The notes below the pieces were generated by a model. The model saw only the letters and a list, made by a program, of their open reading frames with translations, searched no databases and was not told the origin of the DNA. Below, piece after piece: positions 7,230 through 14,544 of a stretch of DNA of 50,351 nt. Numbering within the stretch: the stretch's first letter is position 1; each line of letters begins with the position of its first letter. Made by a program: the position numbers and the translations under genes. Origin of the DNA: Stutzerimonas stutzeri (GTDB lineage: Bacteria; Pseudomonadota; Gammaproteobacteria; Pseudomonadales; Pseudomonadaceae); NCBI GenBank assembly GCA_002339675.1, contig DDKB01000024.1, positions 1-50,351 on the forward strand. Direction: 5' to 3'.

Positions 7230-8987
7230 TTAGATATCCAGAATCAGCGTTTCAGAGCGGCAACCCGATACACACGGCATGATCAACGTGCCGCTGTCTT
7301 TTTCTTTGGCCGAAAGATAAACATCGCCGTGCTGCAGTTCGCCGCTGACCACCTTGGTCATGCAGGCGCCGCATACCCCTTGCTCGCAGGAGTAATCGAT
7401 GGCTACCCCGTGATCGAGGCAGGCTTGCAGCAGGGTCTGCCCGGGGCTGACGGTGAAGGCTTTGCCGCTGGACTTGATGGTCACTTGGTAACTGCCCGAC
7501 TCGGCAGCCGGCGGCTTGCTGCTGGGGGCCAGCGCAAAGTACTCGAAGTGAATCTGCTCGCTGGCAAAGCCAGCTTCGCGTGCCAGCTCGACGACCAGAT
7601 CAATCATCGGCTGCGGCCCGCAGACATAGACGTCATGCCGTGCCGGTTCCCGGTCCTGGAGCAATTCACGCAATGTCTGCTGCGTGCCTTCGATATCGAG
7701 GCCCAGGTAGGTCGCCGCTTGTTTACCGAGCGCGGCAAGCCGCTGGGTAAAGGCCACATGTTCCTCACTGCGCGCCAGGTAATGAAAACTGTACGGGCGC
7801 TTGGCGCGTTGCAGATGCAGGCCCATGGCCAGAATCGGGGTGACCCCGATGCCACCGGCGATCAGCAGGGCGTGACGGCCCGGCGGCTGCAGCTGGAACT
7901 GATTGCGTGGCAGCGTCAGCTGCACTTGGGTGCCTACCTGAACATCCACGTGCATGCTGCGCGAGCCGCCGCGTGATTGCGGCTCGTGTTTGACGCCGAT
8001 CACCAGTACATCCTGCTCGTCAGGCGTGTTGACGATCGAGTACTGGCGTAGGTGGCCAGAGGGCGTGGTCAGGCTCACGTGCATACCCGGTTCCAGCGCC
8101 AACAGCCGCCCGTCATCCGGTTTCAGCCAGAACGAAGCGATGTCCGGGGTTTCGTTTTGGCGCGCGATGACGGTGCACGAGAACGGCTCGCCCGGCTTAT
8201 CGGCGGCGGGTGGGTTGGGAGTCTTCAGAGGCACCGCGTCCGAGGCGATAAGCCGCGCGGTCGGCGCTGGCGTGGGGCTTTGCAGTACGCGGGCAAACAG
8301 CTCGTCGAGCAGTTGGGTAAAGACGATTTTGCGTTGCAGGGGCAGGGCAGCAGCGGCGTAAAGGCGGGCATGCACCACGGCCTTGGAGTCCGATTCCGGC
8401 TGGACAAAAATCCGCACGCTGTCGAGCAGCCCGGCGCAGCTCAGGTCAATGCTCAGGCCGCTTACCAGCGTTTGCACGCGGTCGGCCTGATCTCCCAGCA
8501 GCGGCGCGAACGAGGGGGCGGCCTGCTGGATGGCCTCGACGACGGCCTTGGCGTTCATTGCCACTGGATGGCTGCGCAAATTGGTGGACAGCGCGGCACC
8601 GAGCGGACGCTGTCTCCCGGGTTTGGCGTTGCCAACCGGGGCTTCGAGCTGGGCGAACACCAGGCCGTCCACCTCGGCGCAGGGGAAGGTGCGCACACAG
8701 GCGGCGCTGGGTTTTGCCGTGCGGTGAGCGGGCACAAAGGCACAATGGCCCGAGCCGCTTTCATATTTCCAGCCATGGTATTGGCACTTCAGCTGGTTGC
8801 CGATGTTCACCCCAAGGCTCAGGCGTACACCGCGGTGCGGGCAGCGGTTTTCCCACACATTTACAACACCGTTGTCGTCACGCCAGACCGCCAGCTCCTG
8901 ACCGAGCAAGCGCGTTTGGTACACGTGGCGAAACGGAAGGTCTTCGGAGCTGGCGATCACATGCCATTCCTGATGTAACGAACCCAT
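7230..8987 (-). CDS. ndmD: NdmD-like Rieske reductase with an extra N-terminal Rieske domain
   Basis: Electron-transfer component, 585 aa, passing electrons from NAD(P)H to the Rieske oxygenases. Domains in order: Rieske [2Fe-2S] (Cys49, His51, Cys68, His71; CPHRG and CQYHGW), a less conserved linker to about 260, an FNR-type flavin domain (RQYSIVN at about 315), a nucleotide domain (GGIGVTPIL at about 379) and a plant-type [2Fe-2S] ferredoxin (CEQGVCGAC at about 534, last Cys in MPCVS). An N-terminal Rieske domain on a reductase is unusual and diagnostic of NdmD of the caffeine pathway, which matches in size and layout from memory. It supplies the Rieske centre missing from the NdmC-like protein encoded 23 bp upstream. 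Confidence 0.85.
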   Translation of the reverse strand: MGSLHQEWHVIASSEDLPFRHVYQTRLLGQELAVWRDDNGVVNVWENRCPHRGVRLSLGVNIGNQLKCQYHGWKYESGSGHCAFVPAHRTAKPSAACVRTFPCAEVDGLVFAQLEAPVGNAKPGRQRPLGAALSTNLRSHPVAMNAKAVVEAIQQAAPSFAPLLGDQADRVQTLVSGLSIDLSCAGLLDSVRIFVQPESDSKAVVHARLYAAAALPLQRKIVFTQLLDELFARVLQSPTPAPTARLIASDAVPLKTPNPPAADKPGEPFSCTVIARQNETPDIASFWLKPDDGRLLALEPGMHVSLTTPSGHLRQYSIVNTPDEQDVLVIGVKHEPQSRGGSRSMHVDVQVGTQVQLTLPRNQFQLQPPGRHALLIAGGIGVTPILAMGLHLQRAKRPYSFHYLARSEEHVAFTQRLAALGKQAATYLGLDIEGTQQTLRELLQDREPARHDVYVCGPQPMIDLVVELAREAGFASEQIHFEYFALAPSSKPPAAESGSYQVTIKSSGKAFTVSPGQTLLQACLDHGVAIDYSCEQGVCGACMTKVVSGELQHGDVYLSAKEKDSGTLIMPCVSGCRSETLILDI

Positions 8988-9010
8988 ATCTGATTACCTG
9001 CTAATACGGC

Positions 9011-9856
9011 TCAGCGAGCGGTGCCGAACGTGACGTTGCGTGCTTTGATCCAGCGGCGGTAGGCACTGGACAGTGCATCCGCGCGCACGGGCGTTTCGTG
9101 CCGGGGATCCAGCGGCAGGCCCTTGGGCACCTGATTGAGCAAAATCATGATGTCCTGGCCAAAGATGCGTTGCTGGAAGTCGCGCAGCTGCTTGTCGGTG
9201 TTGATGTCGTCGAGGTAGCACATGATCGCGTGGGCGATGCAGCTCTCCTCATCCACGGGCTGCACGTACAGGCCGAGCACATCCAGGCGATTGGCGTCGA
9301 TGACGCAAGTCTTGTAGAGGATGGCGATAAAGGGGCGGGCGATGCGGTACACGTACTGCATCTCCACCGGTTCGCTGGCCGCCGCCGAACCCTTGGGCTG
9401 CGGAAAGCGGCAATTGACTGCCAGCACCTCATCAGCCTGTTCGTCGATCTCGACGTCATAGGCGGCCACTTCGGTGAGCGGTTCGGCGCCGAGAATATCG
9501 GTGTGCACGAACGGGAAGTGAGCCATGTCGAGGAAGTTTTCCACCACCCGCAGCCCAGAGGTGGCAACGCGGATCGAGCCGGCGCTGACGACGCGGCGGT
9601 CCGTTTCTTCGAACTCGGGAATGGCCAGAATTCGGCGTGGTTGCGCGGACAACGACACCCAGAGCAAGCCGTAGACGATCAAGGTTTTCAGCGGCTGAGA
9701 ACTGTCGGCAAGGTGCGCGATCAGCCCGTCGGGGGTGCGGGTGTAGCAGATGGCCTGACCCAGAATCCGGGTATGGCATGGCTTGCCAACGACGGCCTCG
9801 GCCAGCGCACCAACCGGATGCCAGTCGTCGTAGACAAAGCTGTTTTCTTTTAACAT
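9011..9856 (-). CDS. ndmC: NdmC-like N-demethylase catalytic subunit lacking a Rieske domain
   Basis: 281 aa from the ATG at 9856; upstream in-frame sequence overlaps the end of the TIM-barrel gene region and is not protein-like. It opens with the oxygenase motif YDDWHPVG (residues 9-16), but the CxH...CxxH Rieske segment is absent: about residue 60 the sequence already resembles the post-Rieske part (LIVYGLLWVSL). The catalytic mononuclear-iron motif is intact: Asn107, Asp110, His113, His118 (ENFLDMAHFPFVH). This is the architecture of NdmC, the 7-methylxanthine N7-demethylase that borrows the Rieske cluster of NdmD. It is followed directly by the NdmD-like gene. The specificity is inferred from family and operon. 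Confidence 0.8.
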   Translation of the reverse strand: MLKENSFVYDDWHPVGALAEAVVGKPCHTRILGQAICYTRTPDGLIAHLADSSQPLKTLIVYGLLWVSLSAQPRRILAIPEFEETDRRVVSAGSIRVATSGLRVVENFLDMAHFPFVHTDILGAEPLTEVAAYDVEIDEQADEVLAVNCRFPQPKGSAAASEPVEMQYVYRIARPFIAILYKTCVIDANRLDVLGLYVQPVDEESCIAHAIMCYLDDINTDKQLRDFQQRIFGQDIMILLNQVPKGLPLDPRHETPVRADALSSAYRRWIKARNVTFGTAR

Positions 9857-9914
9857 AACGGTGGCCCGTACAAGGCTTGGCGGCGCCGTGACGACGCCAA
9901 GCGCAGAGGAGGTA

Positions 9915-10997
9915 TTACGCCCGGTACTGAGCAACGAATTCAGCCGCCGACTTGGCGCTGCGCGCCTCGTGCACAGCCGCGCGCTCGGCGTACAACTCGC
10001 GGACGAACTGCGCGTAGGCACAGCTGTCGGCAAACATGTTGTACATCCAGCCCAGGCCGTAGGCGTTTAGGTTGATGTTGTCGATGGTCATCAGCGACAG
10101 GTTGGTAGCGGGGTTTTGCAGGTAGGCATCGATGACTTTGCGGGTGACTTCCTTGGTGCACGCCAGCTTGTGCGCATGCCACATGTCGGTATGCCATTCG
10201 CCTTCGGCAGGACGCCGGAACGGGTACTGAATGGAGCGCCCTGGACGGTCGATACCTTTGGCATCCCAAGGGCCGGTTTCAAAGCCCCACCAGTTCAGCG
10301 GGCCGTTAGGCGCGGCCGGGCGCATCTGGGCCCAGTGCACCAGGTTGCGGTTCAGCCATTCGTCCGCGTAACTGTCGTCGTTGAACGGGTCAAGTTTGGC
10401 GATGGCATCGTTGTCGCCACGCATCTGCGAGACGGCGTGCTCCACTTCGTTTTCAATCTTGAAAATGCAGTGGCTGTAGTCAATGGCCACGTTGAACTTC
10501 GCGCCGCGGGCTTCCACCAGATCGGCTACTTGCGAGACCCGGCGATAGTCTTCGGACCACATGTCCACATGGTTTTCGAAGGTGATGATCACCCCGGCTT
10601 TTTCCGCGTACTCGTACGACTCCAGGTAACACTCGGCGACCTCTTCGTTGGTCACGTAGTGGCGGTCCTTGTGCTTAGCCCAGATCATGAAATTGTGGTA
10701 CTTGCCGCCGACCTCGACGGTCAGGTCGATGTTCTCTTTGATCAGGTGATCATCCAGGCCCAGGGTGTACAGGCCGCTCCCCGACAGCACCGGCAGGTCG
10801 TAAAGTTGGCTGCCCTTGATGTACTCGTCCAGCTCCTGGCGGTTGTTGGGAATGCGATCGATGAAGTCCCAGACCTCGGCTTCCTTGACCAGTTTGAATT
10901 GCTCGAGAATCGGCAACTCGGTCAGTGACACCGGGTTCTCACGCGACGACGCCTGGATACCCAACCCGGCACAGCCCAACTTGAACATCTTTTTCAT
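9915..10997 (-). CDS. Xylose-isomerase-like TIM-barrel protein of unknown role
   Basis: 360 aa, starting at the ATG at 10997 with AGGAG upstream (a TTG five codons earlier is less likely). It fits the AP-endonuclease-2 / sugar-phosphate isomerase-epimerase TIM-barrel family: candidate metal ligands are Glu in VIITFENHVD, Asp and His in NVAIDYSHC, and a late Glu in WWGFETGPW. No signal peptide. It is the second gene of the demethylase operon, 57 bp after the NdmB-like gene and 58 bp before the NdmC-like gene, all on the same strand. I know of no step in methylxanthine N-demethylation that needs such an enzyme. Isomerase, epimerase or hydrolase action on a later product is possible, but no function is assigned. 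Confidence 0.75.
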   Translation of the reverse strand: MKKMFKLGCAGLGIQASSRENPVSLTELPILEQFKLVKEAEVWDFIDRIPNNRQELDEYIKGSQLYDLPVLSGSGLYTLGLDDHLIKENIDLTVEVGGKYHNFMIWAKHKDRHYVTNEEVAECYLESYEYAEKAGVIITFENHVDMWSEDYRRVSQVADLVEARGAKFNVAIDYSHCIFKIENEVEHAVSQMRGDNDAIAKLDPFNDDSYADEWLNRNLVHWAQMRPAAPNGPLNWWGFETGPWDAKGIDRPGRSIQYPFRRPAEGEWHTDMWHAHKLACTKEVTRKVIDAYLQNPATNLSLMTIDNINLNAYGLGWMYNMFADSCAYAQFVRELYAERAAVHEARSAKSAAEFVAQYRA

Positions 10998-11054
10998 GTA
11001 CTGCTCCTGCAAAAACGTAGCTTCGAAAGGGCGCTTGGCCCATGGGTGTAGGCC

Positions 11055-12122
11055 TTAACGCTCCTCGAGCACTTCGCTGAGGAGGGCCGCTTTGAATTCG
11101 TCCTTGCCGCCCAGCGCCGCTTGCGACAGTTCGCGGTGCCATTTGCGGTACTGGATGGAGATCTTGTCGGTGCCTACCGACAGTTCGGCGCTATCGAGCT
11201 CGATAGGCCATTGGGACTGGATCACCGGGCGGTCTTCTTCCAGCACGCGTTTCTGGAAAGCCAGGTGCACGTGGTCGGGCTGCTGGTCTTCGGTACGCAC
11301 GATGACCATGAAGTTGCGGCAAGTTCTGTCGTCCACCGGGCTGGCGGTGGTCCAGAGGATGAATTTGGAATCGTCCTTCCACAGTTTGATTTCCAGGTTC
11401 ACCGAGTACGGCATCGAGCAGCGGTAGGTGAAGTCGCCCATGGGCGCTTCTTCCGGCAGCGTTTCGTACATCTCTTTGGGCGGCGCCAGCTGAAAGCGCA
11501 GTTCACCGTGGCTGCGATCGACGTTTACCGTGGGGTGACTGGCGAAGAAGGGGTCGTACAGAGTGCCGGGGTGAACGAAGGCGAAATGGGAGAAGTCGGT
11601 GAAGTTTTCCCAGCGGCGCTCGGCCGAGGTTTCCCACACATACGACTCCGCCACCACGACTTTCATGCCTTCGCTGTCCCAATCGCCCAGGTAAGGGATT
11701 TCGGTGCAGTCGAACGAATTGTCCAGGCGCACCCAGACGATGCCGTAGCGAATGGCGCAGTCGTATTTGGCGATTTTTGCGCGCGGCGGAATAGGGCGGT
11801 CGGGGCAGGCCGGCACCAGCGTGCATTCGCCGGCGTCGTTATAGCGCCAGCCGTGGTAGGGGCACTGCAGGGTGTCTTTGCCCTGGTGCTTGCACACGCT
11901 CCCCAGCGACAGGCGCGCCGAGCGGTGCACGCAGCGGTCATCGGCGGCCATCATCTGCCCGTCCAGACGGGCCAACACCAGGTTCTCTCCCAGCAGCTTC
12001 ACCGACATCGGGCCATGCCCGGATGCGTTGGCTTTCTCGAACTCGCTCAAGGTACACACCGGGTGCCAGAAATGGCGGAGGTAACCTTTGTGTTCTATCA
12101 GGGGCTTCCATTGAGCGGACAT
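11055..12122 (-). CDS. ndmB: NdmB-like Rieske non-heme iron N-demethylase
   Basis: Terminal oxygenase, 355 aa; start at 12122 with GAGGA seven bases upstream. N-terminal Rieske domain: Cys64, His66, Cys87, His90 (CVHRSA, CPYHGW). C-terminal catalytic domain with the iron motif Asn173, Asp176, His179, His184 (ENFTDFSHFAFVHPG). Family members remove N-methyl groups as formaldehyde using O2 and reductase electrons. Length and remembered sequence features (YLRHFWHPVCT, PACPD, TLYDPFFASHP) fit NdmB, the N3-demethylase acting on theobromine in P. putida CBB5, better than NdmA. First gene of the minus-strand operon, with a CTGGTATACCAG operator 51 bp upstream. N3 rather than N1 specificity is an inference needing alignment. 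Confidence 0.75.
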   Translation of the reverse strand: MSAQWKPLIEHKGYLRHFWHPVCTLSEFEKANASGHGPMSVKLLGENLVLARLDGQMMAADDRCVHRSARLSLGSVCKHQGKDTLQCPYHGWRYNDAGECTLVPACPDRPIPPRAKIAKYDCAIRYGIVWVRLDNSFDCTEIPYLGDWDSEGMKVVVAESYVWETSAERRWENFTDFSHFAFVHPGTLYDPFFASHPTVNVDRSHGELRFQLAPPKEMYETLPEEAPMGDFTYRCSMPYSVNLEIKLWKDDSKFILWTTASPVDDRTCRNFMVIVRTEDQQPDHVHLAFQKRVLEEDRPVIQSQWPIELDSAELSVGTDKISIQYRKWHRELSQAALGGKDEFKAALLSEVLEER

Positions 12123-12173
12123 CGCCGATCCTCATTACGGTTGATCACATTGCTGGCTTTTCAGAAATACAAT

Positions 12174-12185
12174 CTGGTATACCAG
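12174..12185. promoter_or_regulatory. Putative GntR operator, copy 2
   Basis: CTGGTATACCAG, identical over all 12 bases to the palindrome at 2732-2743. It lies in the divergent region between the NdmB-like gene (51 bp away) and the LysR gene (229 bp away). Probably the control site of the demethylase operon. The remaining part of 12123-12414 shows no gene. Confidence 0.65.
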
Positions 12186-12414
12186 TCTCGGCATCGCTAG
12201 AGCACGTCTTGTGCCAACGCGAAGAGGCGATCAGAAAAATGCTCGCAATGCCTCGTAGTTGACTGCCTGGACAGTTTTTAGACGAATTTTTTCAGCAGTT
12301 GGCGGGCGTGTTTTTCGCTCTGGCATGGTGCGCAGCGGCAGCTCGATGCACTTTCCTGGCGCGAAAAGAATCCGCGTTGGGCAACATTTCGAAGTGAGGA
12401 AGTCAGGTAAAACC

Positions 12415-13362
12415 ATGGTTCGGCGGTTACGGTTTCATTCGGTGTCGGTCAGCTACTTCGACATGGTTCAGCACTGCGGCTCGATCCGCGAAGCGGCCCG
12501 GCGCCTGAACGTGGCTTCGTCGGCGGTCAATCGGCAGATCCTCAAACTGGAGGACGACATCGGTGCGCCGCTATTCGACCGGCTGAGCTCCGGACTGAAA
12601 CTCACCCCCGCCGGCGAGTTGTTCGCACGCCATATCGGTGTGGTGCTCCACGACGTAGAACGGCTGCGCTCGGAACTCGAAGCCATGGAAGGAATCCGGG
12701 CAGGGCATGTCGAATTGATCGTTGCCGAGACCCTGGCTGTGGACCTGTTACCCACCGTGCTCGAACACATGCACGCGCGTTATCCACGGGTGTCTGTCGG
12801 TGTCACCGTTTCCGGCTCGCAAGGCATTCCGCAGGCGATCATCTCCGGGGCGGCGGACCTGGGTCTGGCTTTCGCGTTGCCTAAACACGAGCAGCTCCAG
12901 CAATTGGCCCTGGGGCATTTCCGGCTGGCGGCGATCGTGCCGCCCAATCACCCGTTGGCCGATAAAAGCCAGGTCAGTTTTGGCGCCTGCGCCGACTACG
13001 ACCTGATCCTCAGCAAGCCGGAAATCTCGACGCGGCAACGACTCGCGCCACTGCTCAAATCCGCCCATTTTTCCGGCAGGACCCGCCTGGAAACCGCATC
13101 GCTTGAACTGGCCAAGCAGATGGTAGTGCGCGGCAGGGGCGTGGCGTTTCAAACCGCGTTCGGCATCGAGGCGCAGGTGGCCGCCGGTGAACTGAAGATG
13201 CTTCCGCTCACCGACAGCGGCGGTATTTTCTGCGACCTGGGCTTGTACATGAGCAGCGGCCGCTACATTCCGGCTGCCGTGGATGCCTTCGCCAGAATTC
13301 TCACCGACGAGATTTTGCGTCGCGAGCGGCACGAGGCCAGTCAGTTCGGGGCTCTTGGCTAG
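12415..13362 (+). CDS. LysR-family transcriptional regulator
   Basis: 315 aa from the ATG at 12415 (AGG about eight bases upstream); the longer open frame before it shows no family likeness. N-terminal winged HTH at residues about 5-65 (HCGSIREAARRLNVASSAVNRQI) followed by a two-lobed periplasmic-binding-like effector domain (VELIVAETLAVDLLP ... GVAFQTAFGIEAQVA). Divergent from the NdmB-like operon and followed on the same strand by a 2OG oxygenase 97 bp later, so its targets are probably one or both of these. As with other LysR activators the effector may be a pathway metabolite; nothing in the sequence identifies it. Confidence 0.85.
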   Translation: MVRRLRFHSVSVSYFDMVQHCGSIREAARRLNVASSAVNRQILKLEDDIGAPLFDRLSSGLKLTPAGELFARHIGVVLHDVERLRSELEAMEGIRAGHVELIVAETLAVDLLPTVLEHMHARYPRVSVGVTVSGSQGIPQAIISGAADLGLAFALPKHEQLQQLALGHFRLAAIVPPNHPLADKSQVSFGACADYDLILSKPEISTRQRLAPLLKSAHFSGRTRLETASLELAKQMVVRGRGVAFQTAFGIEAQVAAGELKMLPLTDSGGIFCDLGLYMSSGRYIPAAVDAFARILTDEILRRERHEASQFGALG

Positions 13363-13459
13363 CGCTGCCAAAAAGGCATCAGGCCTGGCGATATTCGATG
13401 CTTTCCGCGCTCTGCCTGAGCAGATAACACTCCGGCCCATTCAAGTAGGAGTCGCTCAC

Positions 13460-14455
13460 ATGGCACACGCCCAACTCGCACCGTCACCTCTGGAGGCCTC
13501 GCAGGCCACCACGCTTCCAGTTATCGACATCTCGGGCCTGCGCTCGGCATCACTGATCGAACGCACCCGGGTCAGTCAGCAAATCGGCCAGGCCTGTCGT
13601 GACAAAGGTTTTTTCTACGTCATCGGTCATGGTGTACCGGCAGCTTTGCAGCAGCAGGTGATCGACCAGGCGGCCACGCTGTTTGCTCTGCCGCCCGAAG
13701 AAAAGCGCAAGGTCGACAAGTCACTCTCCATGGCCAATCGGGGCTACGAACCGTTGCGTAATCAGGTGCTCGAAGCCGGCGCGCCACCGGACGTCAAAGA
13801 AGGCTTTTACATCGGCCAGGACAAGCCGCTGGATCATCCCGATGTGCTGGCTGGCAAATTCAATCAGGGGCCGAACCTGTGGCCGGCAGACCTCCCCGAG
13901 TTTCGCCAAACCATGGAGGCCTACCAGCGGGAACTGGAGTCAGTGGCTCGCCTGCTGATGCAGGGCGTGGCTCTGTCGCTGGGCCTGCCGGAGCAGCACT
14001 TTGCCGCGTTCTGCGAGGACGCCATGACCACGCTGCGCCTGCTGCATTACCCACCGCAGCCGACCACTGCGGCACCGGGCGAGAAGGGCTGTGGTGCGCA
14101 TACCGACTGGGGTGGCCTGACTCTGCTGTTGCAGGATGAAAACGCCGGGTTGCAGGTGTGGGATCAGGAGCGCAATGGCTGGATCTGGGCCACACCGGTT
14201 CCCGAGGCCTACGTGGTCAACCTCGGCGATCTGATCGCGCGCTGGACCAACGATTTGTACAAATCGACCCTGCACCGCGTGGTCAATGTCTCGGGTAACG
14301 AGCGCTATTCGGTGCCTTATTTCTACTCCGGCAACATCGCCCACGAAATCGCCTGCATCCAGGCCTGCCTGGCACCCGGCGAGTCACCCAAGTACCCGGT
14401 CATCAGCGTCGAAGACCACTACAAAAACATGTTCCGCAAAACCTATTCGATGTGA
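13460..14455 (+). CDS. Isopenicillin-N-synthase-like 2-oxoglutarate/Fe(II) oxygenase (copy 2)
   Basis: 331 aa; the ATG at 13460 has AGGAG at good distance, while the long upstream frame overlaps the LysR gene end and is discarded. Same layout as the copy at 5458-6447: LPVIDISGL and GFFYVIGHGVP N-terminal segments, Fe ligands in GAHTDWGG (about 214 and 216), distal His in STLHRVV (about 271), RxS in RYSVP (about 281). All catalytic residues are intact. The two copies share many blocks (RGYEP, PPD(L/V)KEGF, TDWG.(I/L)TLLLQDE), so they are paralogues with possibly different substrates. It is followed 89 bp later by a BMP-type binding protein, which could be in the same transcript. Reaction unknown. 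Confidence 0.85.
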   Translation: MAHAQLAPSPLEASQATTLPVIDISGLRSASLIERTRVSQQIGQACRDKGFFYVIGHGVPAALQQQVIDQAATLFALPPEEKRKVDKSLSMANRGYEPLRNQVLEAGAPPDVKEGFYIGQDKPLDHPDVLAGKFNQGPNLWPADLPEFRQTMEAYQRELESVARLLMQGVALSLGLPEQHFAAFCEDAMTTLRLLHYPPQPTTAAPGEKGCGAHTDWGGLTLLLQDENAGLQVWDQERNGWIWATPVPEAYVVNLGDLIARWTNDLYKSTLHRVVNVSGNERYSVPYFYSGNIAHEIACIQACLAPGESPKYPVISVEDHYKNMFRKTYSM

Positions 14456-14544
14456 TCACAGCCGCGCAGACGGAGCCTGTTTCAATGCCTGCCTTTATCC
14501 CGGGCTAACCGCCTAACCAATAACGTATGGGGAGCAATACGCGC

